Shown here piece by piece: positions 47,206 through 58,880 of a stretch of DNA of 64,000 nt. Made by a program: the position numbers and the translations under genes. Location of the stretch: the NCBI GenBank assembly GCA_965153355.1, contig OZ231128.1:16988001-17052000 (forward strand), in the 5' to 3' direction. Numbering within the stretch: the stretch's first letter is position 1; each line of letters opens with the position of its first letter. The notes beneath the pieces were generated by a model, which made no database searches, was not told the origin of the DNA, and saw only the letters and a list, made by a program, of their open reading frames with translations. This stretch comes from Flaccisagitta enflata. Its lineage: Eukaryota > Chaetognatha > Sagittoidea > Aphragmophora.

Positions 47206-47409
47206 ACTAAGAAGTGATAGAGAAGAAAACATCAGTTTTGGTAGGCAAAGAAGTGTATTCAACTTTACGACGTTTAACAATCGAGATTTTTAATTCGTAC
47301 GTCGAGCAGCATGACGTCTGCTATTATTCCAAATTTCAGGACAATCGCATCAATAGTTTAGAAGTTACGGCCTTTTTCATACTTCATAAGTAAAAGAAAA
47401 AACTGACAT

Positions 47410-47960
47410 TCTTTTTTTCCATTCTTTCGCCCCCAATCAAATTTTTAAAATTTTTTGAAAAAGGAAGGTTACAGGATTTTGGATCTAGGCGAATTAAGCA
47501 ATTTCCTATCGATTGCACTTCACTTTTGAAAACCATTTTTAAAAAAAATATTTTGTGATTTTTAGTCGCGTGCACGCGACTCTACAACCCACTCTGTCCG
47601 TCTGTCGGTCGGTGACACTATGTTTTTTCGCCACTCCTGCCCACCCGCACGCGACTTCAGCTCGTGTATACGGCCTTGTTTTTCAAAGTCCCTGACGCGC
47701 GACACAACAATTTTCTAAGTTTTTTGAAAAAAAATGAAAATACAAGATTTTGGATCTAGGCAAATCAAACAATTTTCTATTGATTGCACCCTACTTTTGA
47801 AAACCATTTAAAAAAAAAAATATTTTGTGATTATCTTTTTTAAGTCCCTGACGCGCGACACAAAAATTTTCTAAGTTTTTTGTAAAAAAGTGAAAATACA
47901 AGATTTTGGATCTAGGCAAATCAAACAATTTCCTATTGATTGCACCCCACTTTTTTTTTC
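47410..47960 (+). repeat. ~155 bp tandem repeat, three units, with a family A insertion
   Basis: GGATCTAGGCRAATYAARCA recurs at 47,481, 47,752 and 47,908. Units contain AAGTCCCTGACGCGCGACAC and GAAAACCATTT. A full family A copy (47,558-47,685) splits the first two. Confidence 0.7.
47558..47685 (+). repeat. Family A copy 11 (short, complete)
   Basis: The left end carries a perfect 16 bp palindrome, GTCGCGTGCACGCGAC. Then come CCGTCTGTCGGTCGG, CTCCTGCCCACCCGCACGCG, ACTTCAGCTCGTGTATACGG and CCTTGTTTTT. At 128 bp it is the most compact full copy. Confidence 0.8.
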
Positions 47961-47995
47961 AAAAAAAAATTCTCAATAAGGGCTTTTTTGGGGGC

Positions 47996-48616
47996 CCTAA
48001 GACGCACTGAAATTAAAGCAAGAGGAATTTACCCAGAGGACAAAGTTACCATTCACTTTACTAATTTTGCTTAAGTCAATGCTTGTGTTTATTTCTTTTG
48101 CACTTAAATGTGTATACTTACATAAGGAAACCGATCAAACCGGTCAAATGATAAAAATGCAAAAAGATTAAAAAAAAATCGATTCTGATTAGACTAATAA
48201 GTTGAAAAAAATAATGACAATCATTTCAGTAACTGCTCACTGAAAATTTTGAATTTGCATAAAAAATCAAAATATCATTAAAATAAGAACATAGCGCCCT
48301 CAGTTTATGTTATAGGAATCACGCTATGTTCTTGTTTTATTGATATTTTGATTTTCTATGCAAATCTAAAATTTTCAATGAGCTATAGTACATTGACAAA
48401 ATAAGTATTTTAATGTATTTCGCATATTTTTTCAACTGAAAAATAAATGATCTGAAATTAAAACTGGCATATGCAAGCCAATTCATGCAAAATATGGCTG
48501 TTGACAGCTTAGTTGAAAACATAAAAACAAAAATTATCATTAAATTTCATTTTATAAATTTAATGACTTGTCTAGCTCGGGTAACAAATTCAATGGTAAT
48601 TTTCAGTGCGTCCTAA
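47996..48616. mobile_element. Foldback/MITE-like element (~620 bp)
   Basis: Ends CCTAAGACGCACTGAAATTA and the complement of CTTAGGACGCACTGAAAATT. An inner inverted pair, CTGAAAATTTTGAATTTGCA ... TGCAAATCTAAAATTTTCAA (about 48,240-48,385), surrounds AGAACATAGCG / CGCTATGTTCT. AT-rich, non-coding. Confidence 0.65.
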
Positions 48617-48856
48617 GAAGAAATAATGAAGTTTAGTTAAAGCCGACGGCGAGAGAAATCGAATCTCCATCGAACAAAACCAAGAACGCCGAGATCAGTG
48701 GTGATTTGCGCCTTCAACGACTCTTGACACTTCAGGGGGCGAGTTTTTTTTAAAACAAGATGCGCATTCAGCCTTTGAAATTTTAAGTTGTAGCGCGTCC
48801 TCTAGTTTTGGGATTCATATATGTTTTATTGTTACGTTTGTATTGTTTGTATCATT

Positions 48857-48905
48857 ACCGACGGGTGGGCAGGGGCAAACAATCCCATTCCACTCACACA
48901 CACGC

Positions 48906-48952
<47 letters not shown>
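48857..48952 (+). repeat. Family A end followed by (CA)n
   Basis: CGACGGGTGGGCAGGGGC, then ACAATCCCATTCC and a CA run (48,897-48,952). Confidence 0.8.
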
Positions 48953-48954
<2 letters not shown>

Positions 48955-49089
48955 CAAAACTGTAGCATCCAGGCCCAGCCAGAGAAATGGCGGGCCTCCT
49001 TGGCCGGCCCCCCTGTCACGTTTCCCCCCTCATTTTCTGTAATTTTCTAGGTTTGTATAAATAATCTACTCCTTTGAAGCCTTTACTGC

Positions 49090-49205
49090 TCAATTCACTC
49101 CTGTGTCCTACAGAACATCGGCTCTTTGAGGCCGCTGCCCTGCTCCCACTCCACTTCTTCAGCTGATCACTCCAAGCAGGGCATCGGGTCCTTGGATGAC
49201 TAGTT
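49090..49205 (+). repeat. Family B copy
   Basis: CTGTGTCCTACAGAACATCG, GGCCGCTGCCCTGCTCCCAC and TCTTCAGCTGATCACTCCAA. It is the plus-strand equivalent of 3,187-3,330. Confidence 0.65.
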
Positions 49206-49430
49206 ATTATTTTTTCTTAGCTCAAGGGCCCTCCTAGGCCCCCCTGGGACCCGGGCTCCCTATCTTAGATGGAGATGACCCCTTCTCTGGCCGGGCCTGG
49301 TAGCATCATAAATGCACGCTTTCATACTTTCCAACTCGATCATTACGAAGGAACCAATGGGTCAACGGACTAACGGAAAGAACAACGGAAAGACAAAGAA
49401 CTAAGGAATGGACAAAAAAAAGCCTCTTTT

Positions 49431-49930
49431 TTTAGATGCGTCATCGCATCTCTATAAGAGGTCTGTCCGTCCGTCGGTCCGTCCGTCGGTCCGTTACGCA
49501 CTCTTCTAGATCACGCAGATGACGCATATAGTTGCCCAATCGGGCTTGTTACTTTTAGTGTTGCATCCGCAATCAAAAACGGAAAATTCGTATGATTGTC
49601 CTCTCTTCAACATTTATAATGTTGTAGCCCTATATAAGGAAATTTCCTGTTTCATTTGCGGACATACTACTCCATAAAAGGCTTTGTCCATTTGTTGTTC
49701 TGTTAACCCTTCACTACATCATTTGAGCAGGAGCAGTGACGTCAAAGACCACAAAAACGCGTGACGGACAGACGCACCGAAAGACAGACCGATGGACAGA
49801 CCGACGGACAACCATACCGACGGACAGACCAACAAAGCGGGTTGGAGTCGCGTATCGCGCGAATAAAAACTGATAATGGAAGAAGCATGAAGCAGAATAA
49901 CAAGGCCGGACACACAGCCAATCCTTAGTC
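49431..49930. repeat. Cluster of family A copies (12-14)
   Basis: A plus copy (49,431-49,551, AGATGCGTCATCGCATCTCT variant left end), a plus left half (49,655-49,740) and a minus half (49,745-49,930, ending GTCGCGTATCGCGCGAATAA, then ACAAGGCCGGACACACAGCC). Confidence 0.65.
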
Positions 49931-50017
49931 ACTTGCGGGTGCCGATTTCGCGTCAATCAAAATTTCACATTCCTTCCTTCTATTAGCCTCCCACAGCGTC
50001 GCCTAACCAGCGGCTAA

Positions 50018-50900
50018 AATCTACCAGTAATGGCGGCTGTCGCCGTGAGGAAAAAAGTCGTAAGCATTGATCACTCTTCAGTTACTGAAAATTTTTTTAC
50101 TTGTTAAATGAAATCTAGAGCAATTGTATGTATTGATTGCACTGAAAATCGGAGAAAAATAGAACCAAGCCAAAAGAGTTAGAGGAGCTAAAATACTCAA
50201 TATCGCTCAACCAGACAACTAGCTATGATTACTGACATGCTTTTTAGTCGCAAACACACAACCGTTTGGTCAGTTGGTTGGTCGGTTGGTCGGTTCATCA
50301 GTCCGTAATGTAACATTTTTAAATTGCAAGCAGTTTTTACTTGCAGACTCACTCTATAAGAGGCTTTGTCCGTCCATTGGTCTATTGGTCCATTAGTCCT
50401 TTGATCCATTAGTAATGATTGAGTTGGAAAATGTGAAAACACACATTTCCACCCCTGCCCACCCGTGCGCAACTGGTATTGGCTGTGTATCCGGCGTGTA
50501 TCCGGTGTGTTTCATTTCTGCTCCTGCCTCACCGTCCGCGACTGGATTGCCGTGTATCTGGCTTTGTTTGTATTTGCATGCTCATTTTTTTATTTATCCA
50601 ATTTAAAATCAGAAAAAAAGGAGTGAGCTAAATAAGCTATATAAGCTAGAATACTTAAAAACACTCTCACAGATAAGCAGCTTTGGTCATTAACATGTTT
50701 TTTTGTATCTGCTTGCTTAAACATGTATCAAAATATTTATTCATTTATTGCATTTAAAACTAAAAAAAAAAACTGAGCTAAATGAGCTAAAATGCTCAAA
50801 AACACCCATACTGATGAGCAGCTATGGTTATAAACACGTTTTCTTATATTTGCATGCTAAAACAAACATAAATACACTCCTTTATTGATCCTACTTATAA
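50018..50900 (+). repeat. Family C tandem repeat (~170 bp units) with family A insertions
   Basis: Starts CCAGTAATGGCGGCTGTCGC. Later units each contain GAGCTAAAT, an ACTCTCACAGATAAGCAGC-like box, ACATGTTTTTTTGTATCTG and CATTTATT. Two family A copies (50,244-50,310; 50,338-50,575) interrupt it. Confidence 0.65.
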
Positions 50901-51403
50901 CTGTAAAAATTCTAATTTTTTATAAATAAATCTTTAAAAAATCATAACACAAAAAATATTTGTTGTAGAGCATTCTGCTTAACACCATATAAAAGAGAAT
51001 CATCAAATTTATTTATCCCATGAATTTTATTGGAGGCCCCAAACAGGCAGTCGAGATGCTTAACTTCCCCATAAGAAAATGAAAACATTGTTTCTCTGGA
51101 ACATTTCAAAAAGTCGAAGACTGACTTTGACTTTTTATCCGATTATCATCACATCTTCGCCATCATTTTAACCAAATCGAAATTGAAATACATCTGATTA
51201 ACCCGAGACATGTGAAGGACACGAGGTCAATTAACAAATCCTAAAGGTACCTGGATGTGTAGAGTATTGAACTACTTCTATAGTACAGCATATTTCGAAA
51301 GATATTGACTTTTTGCGGGATTTTTATTGTGGGATCGGCAAGACCGTGAAAGCAGTAACGTCGTTTGGGCTACAAACAAAAACAACTTGCCGACGGATGC
51401 GTT
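50901..51403. other. Unassigned AT-rich sequence
   Basis: Part of it (51,080-51,130, GTTTCTCTGGAACATTTCAA, AAAAGTCGAAGACTGACTTT) matches 53,910-53,960. No gene. Confidence 0.4.
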
Positions 51404-51495
51404 TTTGGTTGCAGACACGCAACTTTATGAGAGACTTTGTCCGTCCGATGGTCCGTCCGTCACACTTGAGTTGTCACGCTCAGGTTGAAAATGCG
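51404..51495 (+). repeat. Family A copy (left half)
   Basis: TTGGTTGCAGACACGCAACT, TATGAGAGACTTTGTCCGTC. Confidence 0.6.
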
Positions 51496-51912
51496 AAAAG
51501 TGCTTATTCATGATGCTGCAGTTTGAACTGTTTGTGTGCAACGATATTGTTTTCTAAATGATCATGATCAGGGGGGGGGAACGAAGACACCTCGATTGAA
51601 TATTGTCACATTGAAATAGCAGTAGACGAAAGGTTTAGTATTTGATGTTGATACTGTTGTGGTTGTTGTTGTTGTTTACGGAGTGGCTATTGGTTTCATC
51701 GTTGTTGTATGGGTGACCGCCGGCGCCGTAGCGGGAAATAAATGGACGGAACTTTGAACTAAGGCGCCCATGGATGCGCTCGGTCGAGTGACATTTACAT
51801 CGTTTTCCTCCGCCTTTTCCTTCTTGTCATCGTCAATTCGTCATTACCATCTAAAGAGAGTTGCAAAGGTACACGCAAGACGCAAGGCGTCCAAAGACAT
51901 AACTCAATATGT
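51496..51912. other. Unassigned sequence
   Basis: GTTGTTGTTG tract near 51,660. No supported gene; the frame starting at 51,770 soon enters the CT repeat. Confidence 0.4.
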
Positions 51913-52068
<156 letters not shown>

Positions 52069-52309
52069 TCTTTGTTGTATTTCCATCTCCTACCTTAGGC
52101 TATGCCGCTCTGTCTGCTTTTACCGACAGTTTGCTGTTGCCAACTTTGGGGTCGTTGTCTCTGCTACTGGGACTGCTTTTTAATCTTCTTTAATTGCGAC
52201 GGTCTGTTGTGACTTTCTTGCTGATTTTGTCAACACATATACATTGTTACTCTCATATTTTGAAACTGTTAACAAAAATGGATGCGTATGTCATTCAATC
52301 CTTCACCCT

Positions 52310-52441
52310 GCCCATGTGTGTGTACGTGCGTGTGTACTCATGAATGTGTGCGCGATACTGCGCATGTATGTGTATACGTTTGCGTGTGTGTACGTTTGTG
52401 TGCGCGTGTGTGTCAATGTGTGTGCGTTTGTGTGTGTGCGT

Positions 52442-52500
<59 letters not shown>

Positions 52501-52646
52501 TGTGTGTGTGTCCGTGTGTGTGTGTATGTGTCCGTGTGTGTCCGTGTGTGTGTGTGTCCGTGTGTGTGTCCGTGTGTGTGTGTCCTCGTGTGTGTGTGTC
52601 CGTGTGTGTGTGTCCTCGTGTGTGTGTGTCCGTGTGTGTGTGTGTG

Positions 52647-52725
<79 letters not shown>

Positions 52726-52742
52726 GTGTGTGTGTGTGTGTA
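52310..52742 (+). repeat. Compound (GT)n minisatellite
   Basis: GT runs with CG-containing interruptions (GTGTCCGTGTGTGT, GTCCTCGTGT). The 32 bp CCGTGTGTGTGTGTCCTCGT unit is tandemly repeated at 52,560-52,640. The Cys-Val and His-Thr frames are shadows. Confidence 0.95.
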
Positions 52743-53540
52743 TTCCTTTGCATTCATTCGCAAACTCACGTGGCCTCAGCTGTTGACGCTCCGGCATTAA
52801 CTTTTTGCTGCTTCCACTGTGCATACGTCGTCATTTGTTCTGATGTGCTCTTTTGTCGTTCGAATGATGCTACAACTTGTACAAGGAAAGGCGTATTATT
52901 ACTATAAATAATGCAGAGCCTTTCGATGAATGCCTCAACCTTTTGCGTGTTATGTTATCATCGTGGTTATTGTCTGGTTAGCAATTGTGTTCCTTTTTAT
53001 CATATTTGAAATGCTTGGCTGCGCTAGCCCCGGCTCCCATCACGCTCGTCTTTTCCATCTTTGTCTTTACCTGGTTTTCTTCGCAGTGATTGTCTGTGCC
53101 GTCTTCATCTATGCCGTTTAGTCATAGCCAAGTTTGTGTCTGCCATGATAAACTCCTCCACAATCGTCTAAGCTGCATTGTTGTCCTCAAAAAAGTCTTA
53201 TTTCACAAGGAGCTAAAAAATGTCTAGTTGAGAAAAAAAGCCGAAAAAATGTTAGGAGTTGAAAGGAAGTGGAAGATGTCAAATAGGTAAATGCAAAATC
53301 CTCTTCCACTATTTAAAGCAACGGCCAACTAAGACGTAGACTTTCTTTTGCATCGAGCATGGAGCAAGACTGAAACGCACTTACGGAAGACACGAAGCAC
53401 ATGGTCCAAACTTTGGGGCAATTTTAAAGCATGTTCCTGTTATCGGAGCGGGGAGAAATTTCATGTGCGCGCGAATTGGAATGACAGGAACTTAAAACAG
53501 GACTTTAAAAAAATGAAAATTTTTTTATCATGAGTCCATG
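52743..53540. other. Unassigned sequence
   Basis: A frame at 52,930-53,121 encodes 63 mostly hydrophobic residues with a possible membrane span, but I see no other support for a gene. Confidence 0.35.
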
Positions 53541-53905
53541 GTAGGTGACCCTACTGGGTTTGAACTGCATGCCAACACAGTTTCATCGGTATCTGAGAGG
53601 TTTGAGTTGAACCGGTCACGTACCTTAAATTGACTTATACTGAGTTAAACTGACTTAAATTGACTTGAATTTACTTAAAATGACCTAAAATGACCTAGAT
53701 TGACTTAAATTGACTAAAATTCAATAATGACTCAAATGACTTAACTTGACTTAAAGTGACTTAAAATGACTTAAAATGACTTAAAAGGATCTAATTTGAA
53801 TCAAAATCACTTAATTGACTTGATAGGAATAAAACGAATAAAGAAATTAAAATGGAGACCGACCGACCGCAGGGTATAGAGTCGCGTACACGCGACTAAA
53901 AATGA
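53541..53905 (-). repeat. Family A left end with expanded AAATTGACTT decamers
   Basis: From 53,620 to 53,830 decamers such as TTAAATTGAC and TTAAAATGAC run into GACCGACCGACCGCAGGG and AGAGTCGCGTACACGCGACT (53,878-53,897). This links family A's interior decamers to satellite growth. A weak B-box-like GGGTTTGAACTGC lies at 53,557. Confidence 0.65.
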
Positions 53906-54197
53906 AAACCATGTTTGTCTGGAATATGTCAAAAAGTTGAAGACTTACTTAGACTTTTTTCCACCAACCCATGATGGTGTAAATGTGGTATCAAGACAAG
54001 CTTTTTTTTTTAGAACAAGAGATGGCAGATATTGATGTCTACTTGGATAGCAGATATCGATGTCTACTTGGATAGCCTTGTCATAACATTTTATTTCATT
54101 AATGAGATTACGAAAGAGTTTGAAATCATTGTCGTAGCCTTACCTAAGGAAAATTGGTGAAACTGAGACTGTCTCTTAGTAGAAATTATTTGAATTA

Positions 54198-54808
54198 CCA
54201 TCTAGCTCATAAATATACGGACAGCTGGATAAAGATTTGCATTTTGACTCACTGAATGAAATATATATCCCAATAAATGCATTTTTAGTAATCATATGGT
54301 ATTTTGATCTATCAAGAACTTTTGTAACAAGTTTGTAATGGATTGGTCTATGATTTTTCGACTAAAAACAGTGTATCCTTTATTTCTCAGTAAGCAACAA
54401 AAAGTCATTGATTTTTCCTTTGTTTTCTTTTGATATTAGATAATTCTAGAGCAATATGTTTAACTGCAGCCTCCAATTTTTTCAATATTCAAAATGTTTG
54501 GTAAAAATGTGATCTAATGAGGTCAAGCAGAATGATTTTTGCCAATCTATTTGGATTTAGGAGCTCTTTCTATGAAGGTTGTCATTTAATGATTTCAACA
54601 GAAAATCTTTGAATTCGATTTTGGTTAAATGACAATTTTTCTTCAAAACGCTCTCATTTCCAAACAGATTGAGCTACTGAGCTTTGCTTGGTCTTGGAAG
54701 GAAGATTTTTTGTCATAATTTGTTGATCTACTTTCATTTTTTTATTAGATATTAAAGTTTAGCTGCTATGAATATGGGTAGGTGTCCGTATATTTATGAG
54801 CTAGATAG
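54198..54808. mobile_element. Mariner-type non-autonomous element (611 bp)
   Basis: Inverted ends CCATCTAGCTCATAAATATA and the complement of CTATCTAGCTCATAAATATA, with TA on both sides (54,196-54,197; 54,809-54,810). The first bases match the ends of the Tc1 relic at 38,041, so they belong to one group. No readable transposase. Confidence 0.75.
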
Positions 54809-54810
54809 TA

Positions 54811-55310
54811 TATCAGATAGAGGTTTTTTGTGCCCAAAAGGATTGAAGGTAGATTTTTGCCGGCAACAGGATCTTAACAGGATCTTGAGGTAACACCAAC
54901 CGTCTTCACCTTGTTTTTGGTAGAGCATACCAAAAGTCTGGATACATTGTTTTAAGTTGTTATGGTTATGTAGGAATGCAGATAAATGACTGATTGCACC
55001 GGGACCACAAGCCACTGGCTTTCCTTTTGCGGTTGACTTAAACTTGAACTTGAACTTAACACTTCCTTGAGCCAAAATAGCCGCGGACGGATTTGTTTCC
55101 TTGTTTTCCTCTCAGCCCCCGGGATTTGACCTCATAGATCTTTTTTTTTTTTTGCATGTCATCTTCATTCTTCCCGTTTACACTCAATGGAACCTCATCT
55201 TGCAATCTCATCAACGAATCCATCACCAATAACCGGCTTTCCTTCACTCAATAACTTATTTGGCTTCATTGAATTCGTGGCAGTTTCACCAGCTGCGATA
55301 GTCAATGAAA
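54811..55310. other. Unassigned sequence
   Basis: A minus-strand frame at 54,794-55,075 and another at 55,056-55,247 have mixed composition but no recognisable motif. No gene called. Confidence 0.35.
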
Positions 55311-55461
55311 CAAGGCCGTATACACGGCAGCATTAGTCGCTGACAGGTGGGCAGGAGCGGAAAACATCGAAAAACAACTTTGTGATGGACCAACGGACCA
55401 ACCGACGGATGGACCAACAGACCAAAAAGTGGCTTATAGAGTCACGCGTCCGCGACTAAAA
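55311..55461 (-). repeat. Family A copy (full length)
   Basis: ACAAGGCCGTATACACGGCA, GACAGGTGGGCAGGAGCGG, GACCAACCGACGGATGGACC, GTCACGCGTCCGCGACTAAA. Confidence 0.75.
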
Positions 55462-55504
55462 ATATTGCTGTTTTTTGGCATAAATCTGGGGGCGTTACTT
55501 GTCC

Positions 55505-55915
55505 GAGACGATCACGTTTCAACGAGCCACTTGGTCGCTCGCTACATTTGTTTGCTCGCTCCGCTCACTCCGCTCACTCGCTCTGCAGCGCTCCACAGCG
55601 CTCCGCTATGCTATGCTTGCTTCACTTGCTCACTTACTTCGCTCACTCCCTCATGGGATGGTTGAAATTCTTTAATGCAGTTGAACCCCGCTCTAAAGCA
55701 CCTACTTCTAATGGAATTCCGCCTATAACAGATGCCTATTCATTGTCCCTTTACTATATTTTCTTTTGATTTCCTTTAGTGGCTATTACAGAATTCCACC
55801 CACAACAGATAACATTTGTTGGTCCTCTGAAAGCCGTTGGAGCGGGATTTTATCATACATGTATGTGTTCATGGTGAAAACGCGTTCAGCGGGAAGAACC
55901 GCGTTTTGGTCGTCA
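55505..55915 (+). repeat. Family D copy, probably split by a short insertion
   Basis: TTTCAACGAGCCACTTGGTC, CTCGCTCCGCTCACTCCGCT and CACTCCCTCATGGGATGG at 55,520-55,665. The distal part (TGTTCATGGTGAAAACGCGT) is at 55,865. Between them CAGTTGAACCCCGCTCTAAA and GTTGGAGCGGGATTT suggest a pogo-type fragment (55,678-55,850). Confidence 0.5.
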
Positions 55916-57056
55916 GGAGAAACACTCCCTCTGTCCATCATGAAAAGGCTACGAAATGAAATCATAACTGGATTTGTTATTATATTATTGAAATAACATT
56001 AATGACCTAGGAACTAAAAGCGAGTGCAAAGAGGGGTCAAGTGCAAATAATATGATGACATATGTGAAGAGAGAGCTTCACCGGGTAACGGCACTAACGA
56101 TACGCCCTCACTGACGAAAGGCGGTATGTGCCAATCACAGAGGGACCTGACAGAAAAACTTAAAGAACAGACAAACGAACAAAGCAAAAAAAAAGAAAAA
56201 AAAACAAACAATGAAACAAAATGTAAAAATATGTAATCCGACACTTAAGATAATCTCATCTGGATCTTTTTAGGCAGCGGCTCTGAAGGGGGAACCTCCG
56301 TTTACACATTAGGGGTGATCCTAAAATCTCAGCATTATTGCCCAAATTCTTGTGGCTCAATCTCAGTCTTGAGGCCTAAATCCCACTGTACTTTCAATGA
56401 CCAAACCCTAACCTTGAGCCTCAAGCCGGGAGTCAAAGCCCAAACCATAGCCTTCTGGCCCAAATCAAAGCCTTTTGACCTGAATCCTAACCTTGGACCC
56501 AAACACTGGCCTTTGGGCCTTTGGTTCATTGAGCCCTTTAAGGCCATTGCCTCTGTTACCATCCATCATATACTCATATATCATCACATCCTCATATACC
56601 TTTACCGAGGACCAATGGATATCGCTAACCATCTTGCGCTTTTGCGACTCTTCATTTAGAGAACGTGAAATTCCATCTTCCCCACTCTATTGCTCTCTGC
56701 AGTCTGCACTGCCTCTCTCGCAGAGCCACAAGCCACAAGACTTACATTAGGATCAACATTTACTTGAAACATAAAACACAAGTTGGCACATGTGCCCTCA
56801 ATGAAGAACGAGATCAGGTTGGCTCTAAACATGAAAACTTAAGCATCTTGGCCAAATGAAACGCCTTCTAATAAGACTCTTAAGCAGTAAAAAAAAATCT
56901 ATAAAATGGATGCTATCTGGCCTGCGTAGCAAAAAAAAAAATGAAGGAAAACACGATAGTATCATTCAGAATTATTAAAGAAAGTGGGTATAAAAAAGCA
57001 GGAAAGAAAATGAAACAGTTTCGAGGTAGTTCCTAGAAAACGTTCGTCCAAAAATT
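55916..57056. other. Unassigned sequence with family B and CCCAAATC minisatellite
   Basis: GGCAGCGGCTCTGAAGGGG (56,274) and degenerate CCCAAATCC/CCTTGAGCCTC units (56,335-56,540) mark a family B copy. No gene. Confidence 0.45.
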
Positions 57057-57255
57057 TTGTCGCGTCCGCTCGTCCATCCATCCATCCATCCATCCATCCA
57101 TCCATCCATCCATCCATCCATCCATCCATCCATCCATCCATCCATCCATTTTTCGGTGTGTGTGAGTGTTTATTGCATTGCATTGTTAGCCTCTTTGATC
57201 AATGCCCCTGCCCAGCTGCACGCGACTAAGATAGCCGTTAATCCGGCCTTGTTTA
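57057..57255 (+). repeat. Family A copy with internal (CATC)n expansion
   Basis: The left end TTGTCGCGTCCGCTCG leads into (CATC)n (57,073-57,149) where other copies have (GTCC)n. The right end then follows: CCCCTGCCCAGCTGCACGCG, ACTAAGATAGCCGTTAATCC, GGCCTTGTTT. Confidence 0.75.
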
Positions 57256-57526
57256 AAACAGAAAAGCAGAACAAAAGTGACTCGCTTTGAAAAATAAATA
57301 AGTTAGCGAAGATTGCTCACAAATGACAAAAAAATAATTATCTTCGTCTGAAGAAAGAGAAAAGCACATCAATTTGCTTTTTTGATGGTTGAAGCACAGA
57401 TACTATAGATTTGCTTATAAAAAAAATGGTTACTTACTACTTAGTTCACGAACTCTGACAGTAATCTTATTGTGTTAGTTTATGGCCAATAAATCCAATA
57501 ATACCAAAGATGTTGCTTTTGTTTTG

Positions 57527-57528
<2 letters not shown>

Positions 57529-57622
<94 letters not shown>
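57529..57622 (+). repeat. (GT)n microsatellite
   Basis: Perfect GT run. Confidence 0.95.
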
Positions 57623-57624
<2 letters not shown>

Positions 57625-57756
57625 AAAAAAATTTGAAATTAGATTTTCTTTAAAAGAAAAGAATTAATTGCAGTGCCTTTAATCTCAAGATCGTTAGTCG
57701 CAGCAAAAAAATTAAAGGTAGACTTTGTTGATTGCATCTTGACTCGTTTAACCTGT

Positions 57757-57960
57757 CAGTCTTTCTGTCTTTCTGTCTTTCTGTCTTTCTGTCTTTCTGT
57801 CTGTCTGTTTGTCTTTCTGCCTGTCTGTCTAGCTGTCTGGCTGTCTGGCTGTCTATCTGTCTGTCTGTCTGTCTATCTGTCTGTCTGTCAGTCTATCTAT
57901 CTTTCTGTCTATCCCTCTCTCTGTCTGACTGTCTGATTGTCTGTGTATCTGTCTGTCTAC
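57757..57960 (+). repeat. (CTGT/CTTT)n microsatellite
   Basis: Tetranucleotide run GTCTTTCTGTCT then GTCTGTCT, degenerate to the right. Confidence 0.9.
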
Positions 57961-58880
57961 CTGGTTATCCTTCAGTGACTCTTATACCTTCTGTAGGCCA
58001 ACATGCGGTAAATGCATCAATGTATCATTACTGTAGTGTCCCTAAGTAGTGTTGTACATCATATCTGCCGATCCACACACGTATCTAGCGTATCTAACCT
58101 TGTTGAATTTTCTTTAATGTGCTGCTCATGTTGATCTCAGTAATTAGTTAAGAAAAGGCAAGAAAAACATGTAACAAAGGATCTTACCGATACTATCGTC
58201 GCTTAATTAGAAAGTGCAGTTAGAAACCTTTTACTATTGATTAGAGTGGATTTCGCTGCGCCATTTTCTTGCCATCAGATAAATGTTATTATTGGAACAA
58301 GGCAAGAAAAATATCTAACAAAGGATCTTACCGATACTTCCGTCGCTTAATTAGATAGCGTAATTAGATAGCCTTTCAATATTGATTAGTGCGGATTCTG
58401 CTGTATCATTTTCTTGCCATCAGATAAATGCTATCATTGGAACAATCTTGTGATGAAGTTCCTTTGGTTTATTTTTAGATTTATAAATAGGGTTGTGGAA
58501 GCGGTCGATTTTTTTGCCGCTTCCACCGCTTCTGCTTCCGCTTCCGCTTCCATTTTGTAGTACAAATACTAGTAGCTATCCCACCCACCAAAATGGAAGT
58601 GGTCAATCGCCTCCACATCCCTATTTATAATTATAGATTTTATCGGGTAATCTAGAAAGATCGTTGGTGGAAATGAAATCATCCGTGAAAAAAAAAGAGA
58701 GAACTGACTTTGACATTCAGAGAATCGAAATTGAGTTGAATGACGGTGGGCGTGTTTCCAGTGAGGACCGAAAACGCGTTTCGGACAAAATGAATGATTC
58801 CCCGCACAATTTTGTTTTTATTTCCGAATCCTCCGCCAGAGCGAATTTAAATCGAATAGCTTTGAGCCATAATACATTAA
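57961..58880. other. Unassigned sequence with a ~180 bp duplication
   Basis: The segment at about 58,153-58,290 (GCAAGAAAAACATGTAACAA, AGGATCTTACCGATAC, CATTTTCTTGCCATCAGATA) is repeated at 58,300-58,440. A frame at 58,664-58,897 (77 codons) has no recognisable family. Confidence 0.5.

Noticed and set aside
47558-47685. Family A as a Helitron
   Set aside because: The terminal palindrome near a CTAA end is suggestive, but there is no TC start at the other end and no consistent A/T insertion site.
52282-52907. Cys-Val and His-Thr frames
   Set aside because: Translations of the compound (GT)n array.
52930-53121. Small hydrophobic frame as a membrane protein
   Set aside because: Only the hydrophobicity supports it; T-rich DNA gives such frames by chance.
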